Origin: RGIG4608 sp051867875
Lineage (GTDB): Bacteria; Bacillota; Clostridia; Oscillospirales; CAG-272
Assembly: GCA_051867875.1 (NCBI GenBank)
Contig: JBJDZG010000021.1
Span: forward strand, 1 to 53,246
Reading direction: 5' to 3'
Length of the DNA: 53,246 bases
A program made the position numbers and the translations under genes. Position 1 is the first letter of the stretch, and every line of letters starts with the position of its first letter. The notes beneath the pieces are model-generated. The model did no database searches. It had not been told where the DNA came from and saw only the letters and a list, made by a program, of their open reading frames with translations. This document shows positions 17,591-26,026 of the stretch, piece after piece.

Positions 17591-20500
17591 TTAATTAATC
17601 TCGATGTTAGAAATCGTGCAGTCAACGTCGCGGCAAAGGAAGCTTACTACTACTCTGCCCGTATATCCGTCCTGCCAACCGTGCTGGTGGTCGATAAGAA
17701 CGTTTCCGTCCTTGTCCGAAATAATCATTCTTGTGTCCTGACCGTTTTCAGTCATAACTCTAATGAATACTACGTGGTATGTCTGACCTTCTTCGAGTCT
17801 TGTCGTTTCGCCGTTAGCCACGTATTCAACGCCGCCCGAGCCGATACCGTCGTTAAGATTGCCGTTGATATTCCAGCCCGTCCAGCCTGCCTTGTACTGA
17901 CCGATAACGAGTGAACGTCCCTCGGGAACGTTGGCATCGTAGCGGTTGATTGTAACTGCAAGTGCGGGAAGACCGTCGCGTCCGCCGAAATAACCTATTG
18001 TAAGGTCAAATTCAACTGTGCTTGTTACTCCTGCACCGAGAACTGCAGATGTACCGATTGACTTAGCTGCGTGGTCTTTTGCGTTAAGGTTGCAAGTGCC
18101 CTCAGCCGCGCCGACGAATTCAATAGAGCCGTCATCGTGGATAATCGTATCTCCGTAAGAACCGTAGAACATATTGTCATCAGCCGTTGCAAGATACTCT
18201 GTAACTGCCGCTTCACCGTATGAAACGCTCATATTTGTGAACTCTGCTGTGCAGGAGCCTACGTTGATAACGGGAAGTGTAGCGATTTCGGAGAAGCCTT
18301 CAACCATTTCGTCAACGTAGTAAAGCTCGCCGTTTACGAATGCGTAGAACGCCGCACCGTTACGAACTACCGTGATTTCAACATGGCTGTAATCGAGGCT
18401 TGCAAGGTCGTGCTGTCCCCATACCTGAGAACGGTCTGTTACTGCGCCCCACTGAACGTTTCCGTCAGTGATAATCATTGTAACTGTCTTGCGCTGATTA
18501 TAGCCAACGCCGGGGGATACCTGGAAGCCGTAGTAGGAGTTTATTCCGTTGTAGTGGGAGATACCTACTCTTGACCATACGTCGCCACCGTCAGTAGCTG
18601 TAATATTTACAATAACGCTTGCTACATAATAGTACGAGGGGTCGCCCGTGAAGGCCGCAAAAGAGTTTACCTGTCCGTTAGAAGCAACCTTAGCATCATC
18701 GGAGTAAAGGTCTGAGAATACGAAATGGTCTGCATTTACAGAGGAATTCATAACGGGAGCCTTTACTGTAAGCTCAATCTCGTCATAATAGCTGCCCGCA
18801 GAAACACGGATTGTAACCTTGCCTGCCTTGTGAGCAGTTACAAGACCGTCAACTACCGTTGCAACGCTCTCGTCGCCGGAAGTCCAGGTAAGGGGCTTAT
18901 CCGTGGGTGTTACGCCTGCGGAAAGCTGAAGTGTAGCATTATCGAAAAGCTCTGTAACGCTCTTGTCTGCGATTTCTACCTTCCATTCAACAGCTGCACC
19001 GCAGCAGTCGCATGCGCCGTTCATATTAACATCGTCGTGAGCGGTGTGTTCTTTGATTTCGATGTTGGAGACTGTACAGTCAAGGTCGCGGCTAAGGAAG
19101 CTTACAACTGCTCTGCCGGAGTAGCCGTCCTGCCAACCGTGCTGGTCTTCAAGAAGAACGTTTCCGTCCTTATCGACGATAATCATTCTTGTGTCCTGAC
19201 CGCCTGCGGTCATAACTCTTGTGAATACTACATGGTATGTCTGACCTTCTTCAAGTCTTGTGCTCTCGCCGCCGAGCATATATTCGCGTCCGCCTGAGCC
19301 GATACCGTCAGGAAGATTAGCATTGGAGTTCCAGCCCGTCCAGCCTGCCTTGTACTGACCGATAACGAGTGAGCGGGCCTCTGCGGGAGTTCCCTCGTAA
19401 CGGTTAAACGTTACTGCAAGTGCGGGAAGGCCGTCGCGTCCGCCGAAGTAATCTATTGTGAGGTCGAATTCAATAGTTGTGGATACGTTTGCACCGAGAA
19501 GTGCGTTTGTACCGATATACTTTGCACCGTGGTCCTTGGGATTGAGGTTGCAGGTTGCATCGGAAGCACCGATGAACTTGATAGAACCGTCTTCATTGAT
19601 TATTTCTTTATCGAAAGAACCGTAGAATTTGCTGTTGTCAGCAGTAGCGAGGAAAGTCTTTACGCTTTCTTCACCATATTGTACGTCGAGATTTGAGTAT
19701 GTAGCTTCACAGCTGCCGAGGTTAAGAACGGGGATTGTGTCACCCTCAAAACCGTTTACGCCGTGGTCAACCCAATAAAGCTCGCCGTTGATGAATGCGT
19801 AGAATACGTCGCCTGCACGAACTGTCGTAAGAACGAGATTTGAGTAATCAAGTCCTGCCATACCGTGCTGATTCCAAATCTGCGAACGGTCTGTTACTTC
19901 GCCCCACTGAACGTTGCCGTCAGTGATAATCATGGTAACGACCTTGCGCTGATTGTAGCCTACACCGGGAGATACCTGGAAACCGTAGTAAGAATTTGTT
20001 CCGTTAAAGTGGGAGATACCTACTCTTGACCACGTATCAAGGTCGGAGGGGTTGCTGAGAACTACGGTAGCAGTAGCTACGTAGTATTTGGAAGCCTGAC
20101 CTGCAAAAGCAACGAAAGAGTTAACCATTCCGTTGGATTTTACAATCGCTTCGTCCTGATAGATTCCGCTGAGGTCAAAGTTGTCGGAATTGTAATCCGT
20201 GCTTATGATGGACGTCTTTACCGTAAGAGTAATCTCATCATAAACTTCATCCGTAAGAGCAACGCGGATAGTAACCGTGCCCGCCTTGTGAGCAGTTACA
20301 AGACCGTCAACTACCGTTGCAACGCTCTCATCGGAGGAAGTCCAGGCAAGGGGCTTTTCAATGGGTGTAACACCTGCTGTAAGTTCGAGCGTCTTTGTTG
20401 CATAAAGCTCTGTAACGCTCTTGTCTGCGATTGCTACTTTCCATTCGTAAGCAGCACCGCAAGCGTCGCACTTACCGTCAAGGTTTTCGTCCTCGTGCTC

Positions 20501-20752
20501 CGTGCAAACGGGAGGTTCTGTCTTAACTTCCTCACCGCACTTGTCGCATTTGCCGTTACCGTCGGCATCGACGTGCTCTGTGCAAGGTTCATCTACGGGG
20601 GGCTTTTCAGGTGTAAGGTCTATCTTACAAATGTCGCAGAAGCCGTCGCCGTTGATGTCGATATGCCAGTTTTCAAGTGAGCAGGATGCGAAGCTCATCA
20701 AGCATACCGTCAAAGTAAGAGCCAAAACGAGAATAGATTGAAATTTCTTCAT
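17591..20752 (-). CDS. Large BIG2-domain lipoprotein with duplicated modules, function unknown
   Basis: A 1053-residue surface lipoprotein (signal peptide with Cys24 in FASC). Three Cys-rich units follow (about 25-100), including CTEHVDADGNGKCDKCG, whose DxDGNG core resembles EF-hand-like calcium loops. Then come two long repeats, residues 105-567 and 589-1053, each with a BIG2 Ig-like domain (LTWTSGDESVATVVDGLVTA) and two beta-rich modules, the first with SYYGFQVSPGVGYNQRK and the second with FGGRDGLPALAVT. A single Cys unit (HDDVNMNGACDCCG) joins the repeats. The beta-rich modules look like lectin or LamG-type folds but I recognise no catalytic motif. Position beside the ABC importer suggests a glycan-binding surface protein; that is inference. 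AGGAG precedes the ATG. Confidence 0.72.
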   Translation of the reverse strand: MKKFQSILVLALTLTVCLMSFASCSLENWHIDINGDGFCDICKIDLTPEKPPVDEPCTEHVDADGNGKCDKCGEEVKTEPPVCTEHEDENLDGKCDACGAAYEWKVAIADKSVTELYATKTLELTAGVTPIEKPLAWTSSDESVATVVDGLVTAHKAGTVTIRVALTDEVYDEITLTVKTSIISTDYNSDNFDLSGIYQDEAIVKSNGMVNSFVAFAGQASKYYVATATVVLSNPSDLDTWSRVGISHFNGTNSYYGFQVSPGVGYNQRKVVTMIITDGNVQWGEVTDRSQIWNQHGMAGLDYSNLVLTTVRAGDVFYAFINGELYWVDHGVNGFEGDTIPVLNLGSCEATYSNLDVQYGEESVKTFLATADNSKFYGSFDKEIINEDGSIKFIGASDATCNLNPKDHGAKYIGTNALLGANVSTTIEFDLTIDYFGGRDGLPALAVTFNRYEGTPAEARSLVIGQYKAGWTGWNSNANLPDGIGSGGREYMLGGESTRLEEGQTYHVVFTRVMTAGGQDTRMIIVDKDGNVLLEDQHGWQDGYSGRAVVSFLSRDLDCTVSNIEIKEHTAHDDVNMNGACDCCGAAVEWKVEIADKSVTELFDNATLQLSAGVTPTDKPLTWTSGDESVATVVDGLVTAHKAGKVTIRVSAGSYYDEIELTVKAPVMNSSVNADHFVFSDLYSDDAKVASNGQVNSFAAFTGDPSYYYVASVIVNITATDGGDVWSRVGISHYNGINSYYGFQVSPGVGYNQRKTVTMIITDGNVQWGAVTDRSQVWGQHDLASLDYSHVEITVVRNGAAFYAFVNGELYYVDEMVEGFSEIATLPVINVGSCTAEFTNMSVSYGEAAVTEYLATADDNMFYGSYGDTIIHDDGSIEFVGAAEGTCNLNAKDHAAKSIGTSAVLGAGVTSTVEFDLTIGYFGGRDGLPALAVTINRYDANVPEGRSLVIGQYKAGWTGWNINGNLNDGIGSGGVEYVANGETTRLEEGQTYHVVFIRVMTENGQDTRMIISDKDGNVLIDHQHGWQDGYTGRVVVSFLCRDVDCTISNIEIN

Positions 20753-20827
20753 AGTTTTTCTCCTTTCAGAAATTATATTTTATGTCGGTATTCTCTTTTC
20801 CGACAGATTAACAAATTGATATAATAA

Positions 20828-22684
20828 TTATTTGTTTTGATTTGATTCAATAACAAGGTTTGTTACCTGACCGGATGCGTACTCGCCGCCTATCCAGAGG
20901 ATATACGCTCCCGTGTACTTGCAGGTCATTGAGTTGTACTTACTTGAAAGCACGTCGAATTCAATCTCAACATTGTCAACCCACATTCTGAAGGTGGAAA
21001 CGTTGTTTTCGATTGTTCTCGTAACCTTGATATGATGCGTGTCAGAAGCGTTTTCAAATGCAGACGCGCTACTTTCGGACCAGTAATAGTGAGAAGCGGG
21101 GTCGCTCATCTCTTTTACGAAATTCCAACTGCCGTAACGGGCAACGAAGCCTGTTGCGTCGGACTGTTCTGTGGATTTACCGACTGCGAACGTTTCAACG
21201 GTGTCAGCAGAATCGTAACGGGAGAGGTTAAGAGTAATACCTGCAAAGCTTGAATCGTGTGCGGTATTGCACATCATATCGGTTATATCAAATTCGATTG
21301 TGAAATCGCCGATGAGCTTAGCCGCATCACCGATGCTCTTTACACGGTTAAGCTTGTTGAGAACGTTGTTTGACTTAAATACAAACGCGTCGGAGCCTAT
21401 CATCTCGATTATATCGCTGTTCGAGGAGAAGAATTTTTCAGCAAACTTGCCGTCATTAAGCATAGCGTCAAGCTCTGCGCCATCTGTAACTACCTTGTAT
21501 TCAGTTACCGTTACGGGAATATCGATTGCTACGAGTATGGGCATTGTGGGAATACCGTCGTATATTGTGCTTTCGTCAACGTACATAAGTCTGTCGTTGA
21601 TAAAGTAGTAGTACGTATTCTCATCTCTCATCATACCTATCTTAACGGGTTGGTTCTTCCAATCAATGTAGTCAAGTCCGTTTTCGCCCCAAGTCTGGGA
21701 ACGTGTCGTAATAGCGGGCCACGTTTCGTTGGGAAGGTCCTTAACGATGAATTTGTTGAAGTCATTTCCCTGTCCGTCTACTCTGGGAGAGAAAATGAAA
21801 TAACGGGTTGAAGTCTCGCTAAGACCGCTTCCGAAGCCAAATCCCTGCCATACCCAAGTAGAGATAAGCTCTGCGGGAACGTCGAATATGCCCTCAACGT
21901 AGTAGCGGGTTGCGCTTACGTTGGCAAGATAGCAGGAGTGGTAGCCGAGCATGGAACTGTCGATATTAAGCGTTACCTTGGAGTTTTCACCCTCGCTCTG
22001 TTCGGAGAGGTCCCAGTAAGGCGAGCCCATATCACTGCGGAAGAAGCCTACCTTAACCGTGAACGTTACGCTTGCGGAAACGCTCGTGTCCTCAAGGGAA
22101 GTTGCCGTAATAGTAACCTCTCCTTCTTTAAGGAAGGAAACAAGTCCGTTTTCGGAAACGGTTGCAACGTCTTCGTCGGAGGACTCCCATGATACGAGAG
22201 CAGACGCTTCCTCGGGAACTATCGCCGTGTCAAGCTGAAGTGTTTCGCCCGCCCAGGCAACAGTATCGTCCGCATTTTCAATGGTAATGCTTTCGGGCTT
22301 AACTGCCTTTTCAACCGTAATGGTAATACTCTTCGTGCAAGCAGGCTCGATTACGAGCGCACAAACGATTGTTGCAGTACCCTCTGAAAGTCCTGTTACA
22401 AGGCCCTTTTCGTTTACCGTCGCAACCTCGGGATTGCTTGATGTGAATGTTACATCCTTAGATGTTGTTCCTGTGACGGAGGAACGAAGCTGTACTGTCT
22501 TACCGGCTTTAATAGTCGTAGAGCCGATGGCTGTAAGACGGATTTCGTATTCTCCGTTATAAGGAGGCTGTGTAGTGGTGCCTGTCGTTACGTTTCCCTG
22601 AGGATTGAAAATGTCAAGAATACTGCAAGCCGACAAAAGCATCGCGCACATCAGAATAAATGTCAAAAACGAAATCTTTTTCAT
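20828..22684 (-). CDS. BIG2-domain lipoprotein paralogous to its downstream neighbour
   Basis: A 618-residue lipoprotein (Cys20 in LLSAC) with a Thr-rich linker, two BIG2 Ig-like domains (about 45-125 and 130-210, each with a VATVxEKGLV or VATVSENGLV core) and a C-terminal beta-rich region of about 400 residues. The segment TTRSQTWGENGLDYIDW followed by YYFINDRLMYVDES corresponds to TDRSQIWNQHGMAGLDY and YAFINGELYWVD in the 1053-residue protein, so the two share one module type. It lacks the Cys-rich units. No catalytic residues are recognised. It lies between that gene and the ABC ATPase and has a clear AAGGAG ribosome site. A glycan-binding role is possible. Confidence 0.72.
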   Translation of the reverse strand: MKKISFLTFILMCAMLLSACSILDIFNPQGNVTTGTTTQPPYNGEYEIRLTAIGSTTIKAGKTVQLRSSVTGTTSKDVTFTSSNPEVATVNEKGLVTGLSEGTATIVCALVIEPACTKSITITVEKAVKPESITIENADDTVAWAGETLQLDTAIVPEEASALVSWESSDEDVATVSENGLVSFLKEGEVTITATSLEDTSVSASVTFTVKVGFFRSDMGSPYWDLSEQSEGENSKVTLNIDSSMLGYHSCYLANVSATRYYVEGIFDVPAELISTWVWQGFGFGSGLSETSTRYFIFSPRVDGQGNDFNKFIVKDLPNETWPAITTRSQTWGENGLDYIDWKNQPVKIGMMRDENTYYYFINDRLMYVDESTIYDGIPTMPILVAIDIPVTVTEYKVVTDGAELDAMLNDGKFAEKFFSSNSDIIEMIGSDAFVFKSNNVLNKLNRVKSIGDAAKLIGDFTIEFDITDMMCNTAHDSSFAGITLNLSRYDSADTVETFAVGKSTEQSDATGFVARYGSWNFVKEMSDPASHYYWSESSASAFENASDTHHIKVTRTIENNVSTFRMWVDNVEIEFDVLSSKYNSMTCKYTGAYILWIGGEYASGQVTNLVIESNQNK

Positions 22685-22704
22685 ACTTTTCTCCTTTTTC
22701 TAAA

Positions 22705-24129
22705 TTATTTTATAGCTAATCCGCTTTCAATATCGAATATATGGAGCTTGTCAAGGTCAAATACAAGGTCAACTCTGTCGCCTATTTCGATGCCCTCGCC
22801 GCGCGAGGTCTTGACCTGAAAATCCGTATCAAAGATATTGAAATGGAGAATGCTCTCGTTGCCGAGTCTTTCGACAAGTGCAACCTCTGCACTGACTGCA
22901 TCGCTCTTATTCGGAACGTCGCAATACGATGCAAGATATATGTGTTCAGGACGAATACCGAGCTTGACTTCGCCACCGCGCGCCATACCGTCGTAGTGAG
23001 TGGTCAGTGCTTTAAGTTCTTCAAGGAGGCTCTCGCGCCTGTTAAGCTTGTCATTTTCGGTATTCGTCTTATTTTTATTCAAGAAAGCAAACTTCTTTTT
23101 CTTTGCTTCGGGTGCTTTCTTCTCTTCCTTTTTGTACATTTGAGAAGCTTTCATACTCTCGATTATCTCGTCGGTAAGATTATCAAAATCGTCTATATTA
23201 GCCTTGATTTGTGCTTTTCGGGATTCAATAAAGGAAGCATATATCTTCTCAAATCCGTCTTTGAGTTTAAGCTTTTGACCGTTGTTCAGGGTAACTCCGC
23301 CGTTTTCGTATCTCGCACCGATAATATTCATTGCAGGCGAGCCGATAAAGGTTGCAACGAAAAGGTTGTTTGGGTGGTTGTAAACGTCCATAGCCTTTCC
23401 CGCTTGCTGAATAAAGCCTTTGTTCATTACGACGATTACGTTTGCCATCGTCATAGCTTCCGTCTGGTCGTGCGTAACGTAAATCGTCGTCGCGCCCACT
23501 TCTCTGTGGATACGGATAATCTCTGAACGCATCTGTACGCGGAGCTTTGCGTCAAGGTTTGAGAGGGGTTCATCCATAAGGAAGAGGTCTGCCTGACGCA
23601 CGATGGCACGTCCGAGCGCAACTCTCTGCATCTGACCGCCCGAAAGCTCTTTCGGTTTGCGGTCGAGGTAGTCACCGAGGTCAAGTATCTCAGATGCCTT
23701 AAATACCCTCTGTTCTATCTCCTCTTTCGGAAGATGGCGAATTTTTAAGCCGAAGGCTATATTCTCATAAACGGTTTTTTGAGGATAGAGCGCGTAGCTC
23801 TGGAATACCATCGCTATATTTCTGTCCTTGCTTTGAAGATAGTTTGAGTAGACCTTGTCGATATAAAGTGAGCCGGAAGATATTTCTTCAAGTCCCGCTA
23901 TCATTCGGAGCGTGGTGGATTTTCCGCAGCCCGAAGGACCTACCAAAGCAACGAAATCGTGCTTGTTAATCTCTAAATTGAAGTCGTATACTGCGTGGAC
24001 TCCGTTAGGGTACACTTTATTTACATTTTGCAAGGATACAAAGGACTCAAGGGAGGAGTCAACAAGCTTATTGTTGTTTTCTTTAAGCTTTTGCTTTGCT
24101 TCTTTTTCTGTCATTAGATATTTTTCCAT
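22705..24129 (-). CDS. CUT1 sugar ABC transporter ATPase (MsmX/UgpC type) with insertion
   Basis: A 474-residue ATPase energising the neighbouring permeases. Walker A GPSGCGKST (64-72), signature LSGGQ (162-166), Walker B LFLMDE (182-187) and H-loop His220 are intact. The C-terminal OB-type regulatory domain is recognisable by VFATFIGSP-like and LGIRPEH elements. Two features are odd: an N-terminal extension of about 27 residues, and a Lys/Glu-rich insertion of about 90 residues (roughly 292-385, with KKEEKKAPEAKKKK) that splits the regulatory domain; usual MsmX/UgpC proteins are about 365-370 residues. Start at 24129 chosen because AAGGAGGAA lies just upstream; it begins 10 nt after the permease stop. 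A dedicated ATPase inside a sugar locus is itself less common in Firmicutes, where one MsmX often serves several importers. Confidence 0.92.
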   Translation of the reverse strand: MEKYLMTEKEAKQKLKENNNKLVDSSLESFVSLQNVNKVYPNGVHAVYDFNLEINKHDFVALVGPSGCGKSTTLRMIAGLEEISSGSLYIDKVYSNYLQSKDRNIAMVFQSYALYPQKTVYENIAFGLKIRHLPKEEIEQRVFKASEILDLGDYLDRKPKELSGGQMQRVALGRAIVRQADLFLMDEPLSNLDAKLRVQMRSEIIRIHREVGATTIYVTHDQTEAMTMANVIVVMNKGFIQQAGKAMDVYNHPNNLFVATFIGSPAMNIIGARYENGGVTLNNGQKLKLKDGFEKIYASFIESRKAQIKANIDDFDNLTDEIIESMKASQMYKKEEKKAPEAKKKKFAFLNKNKTNTENDKLNRRESLLEELKALTTHYDGMARGGEVKLGIRPEHIYLASYCDVPNKSDAVSAEVALVERLGNESILHFNIFDTDFQVKTSRGEGIEIGDRVDLVFDLDKLHIFDIESGLAIK

Positions 24130-24139
24130 TACTTCCTCC

Positions 24140-25033
24140 TTAACGCTTAATACCCGTATTAGCAACACCCTCAATAATCTTGCTCTGCGTTACGAGATAT
24201 ACGATAAATATCGGTATCATCGAAATAACCGCACTCGCAAGCGAGAGTGTTATGGACTCGAACGCCTCGCACTGGTCTGAAATGACTTTAAGTCCGTATG
24301 CAAGAGTCCATGTGCTTCTCGGAGCATTTCCGATTATGAGCTGTGCCCACTGAACGTCGTTCCAGGCACCCATAAATCCGAAAAGTCCCTGCACGAAAAG
24401 TGCACTTTTACCGAGAGGCAGTATGATTTCCACGAATATCCTAAAATTGCTCGCTCCGTCCATTCTTGCGTTTTCCACAAGGTCCTTGGGAATACTGACA
24501 AAAAACTGTCTTATAAGGAACACGCCGTAAACACCGCCCAGGCTCGGCAGGATAAGTCCGAGCAGATTTTTGTATGCTCCGAGCATATTCATATTGATGA
24601 GCTGTGGCGTTGTGGATACGATACCGGGAATAGTCATTGTACAAATGAGAAAATAGAATATTCTGTTTGCCCACTTAAATTCGAGAAATACGAAAGCGTA
24701 CGCCGCCATTGACGCCACAACAAGATAGAGAAGCGTGCCGCCGAGCGCTACAATGAGCGAATTGAGAAGCCAATTCCATATCGGATACCATTCGTTTGCG
24801 TTGGTGCTGACGAACTCCGTCTTTGAAAAAAGCTCCTTATAACCGTCAAGTGTGAATTTGTCCCAATTTGACGGAAAGAACTTATCGGGATTGCTGAAAA
24901 AATCACTGCTTTCACGAAACGAACCGACGAAGCCCCAAAGAATGGGAAGAAGCATAAGCACGGAAATAAGAGTAAGTGCAATAAAGGCAAATGTCTTACT
25001 TACTCTGTTGCCACTGTTTAAATCTTTGTGCAT
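24140..25033 (-). CDS. CUT1 ABC transporter permease, MalG/LacG type
   Basis: A 297-residue inner-membrane permease with about six membrane segments and the EAA loop (VENARMDGASNFRIFVEIILPLGKSA, about residues 185-210) that docks the ATPase. The N-terminal LLPILWGFVGSFRES is typical of the MalG-side subunit. Its start overlaps the previous permease by 38 nt; AAGGAGGG precedes the ATG at 25033. It forms the channel with the 24996-25976 product and delivers oligosaccharides taken up by the lipoprotein at 26027. Confidence 0.93.
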   Translation of the reverse strand: MHKDLNSGNRVSKTFAFIALTLISVLMLLPILWGFVGSFRESSDFFSNPDKFFPSNWDKFTLDGYKELFSKTEFVSTNANEWYPIWNWLLNSLIVALGGTLLYLVVASMAAYAFVFLEFKWANRIFYFLICTMTIPGIVSTTPQLINMNMLGAYKNLLGLILPSLGGVYGVFLIRQFFVSIPKDLVENARMDGASNFRIFVEIILPLGKSALFVQGLFGFMGAWNDVQWAQLIIGNAPRSTWTLAYGLKVISDQCEAFESITLSLASAVISMIPIFIVYLVTQSKIIEGVANTGIKR

Positions 25034-25976
25034 ACTTATTCCCTCCTTTTCTTTCTTTGTTACAAATCATCTGTACCATAGCGATAACGATGATTATCGC
25101 ACCAAGACAAAGTCCCATTGCCGCCGCATACCCGAATGCTCTCGGATTTGAGCCTGCAAGGATATCCTGAATACGGTAAACCGCCGATTTCATTGAAGAA
25201 ATGTCGGGATTGTTGCTTCCGAGTATGTATATCTGTCCGTAAACGTTCATATATCCCGTAAAGCAAGTGAAAAGAATCAGGAAAAGTTGGGGCTGGATTC
25301 CGGGGAAAGTAACATTCCAGAACTTTTCCCACTTGGAACAGCCGTCCATATTTGCCGCCTCATAAAGCGTTTTATCGACGTTTTCAAGTGCCGCGCACAT
25401 AATAATGAAATTGCCGCCGATACCGCACCAGATACAGAGCAAGCCTATCATAAACCAGCACGCCGTAACCTCGCCAAACCAGTCTACGGAAAGATTGAAC
25501 ACGGAGTTAATCCAGCCGTAATGAGAGTCAAACATTCTCATAAGAATAAGTCCTGTCGCGGTAAGCGGAAATATTCCCGGCACGTAAATTGCCGCGCGGA
25601 AGAATTTGTATCCCTTGGGCTTCACGTTTATAAGAAGCGCCAGCAAGAGAGGAATAACTATCGAGAGCGGAACTATGCAGAATGCAAACTTAACCGTTGT
25701 CCATACGGAATTCCAGAAGTCCCTTGCTATCGCCGTGTCGCCGAAAAGGACCTGAAAGTTTTTAAGCGTTCCTATTGTCTCGGGAAAGAACGACTTGGAA
25801 TTGAAAGTTCCGAAAGCCATTACTATTCCGAGTAGCAAGGGGAATACGAAGAAGAGTAAAAAACTTACGGTATAAGGTCCCAAGAAACCTCCTACTGAAA
25901 TCATCTGACGAAGAGAGCTTTTCTTTTTCTCTTTATTTGCCGCGTAATCACGTATATCTATCAATTTATCATTCAT
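24996..25976 (-). CDS. CUT1 ABC transporter permease, MalF/LacF type
   Basis: A 326-residue inner-membrane permease with an N-terminal cytoplasmic stretch and six predicted membrane segments, starting with GPYTVSFLLFFVFPLLLGIV. The EAA loop is LYEAANMDGCSKWEKFWNVTFPG. ATG at 25976 is preceded by AAAGGAGGAA; the longer frame to 26009 lacks a binding site. It ends inside the start of the second permease gene. Partner of that gene and of the solute-binding lipoprotein 50 nt upstream. Confidence 0.93.
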   Translation of the reverse strand: MNDKLIDIRDYAANKEKKKSSLRQMISVGGFLGPYTVSFLLFFVFPLLLGIVMAFGTFNSKSFFPETIGTLKNFQVLFGDTAIARDFWNSVWTTVKFAFCIVPLSIVIPLLLALLINVKPKGYKFFRAAIYVPGIFPLTATGLILMRMFDSHYGWINSVFNLSVDWFGEVTACWFMIGLLCIWCGIGGNFIIMCAALENVDKTLYEAANMDGCSKWEKFWNVTFPGIQPQLFLILFTCFTGYMNVYGQIYILGSNNPDISSMKSAVYRIQDILAGSNPRAFGYAAAMGLCLGAIIIVIAMVQMICNKERKGGNKYAQRFKQWQQSK

Positions 25977-26026
25977 TCGTATTCCTCCTTTCTCTGTTTG
26001 TTTTTTCATATCAATTGTTTATTATC

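Noticed and set aside
18725..19297. Long antisense frame opposite the 1053-residue lipoprotein
   Set aside because: It mirrors the repeat composition of the real gene, lacks a ribosome site and has no recognisable motif.
20783..20805. Six-base-pair hairpin before the 1053-residue lipoprotein gene
   Set aside because: Too short, with an 11-nt loop and no T run on the coding strand; a nearby TATAAT has no -35 partner.
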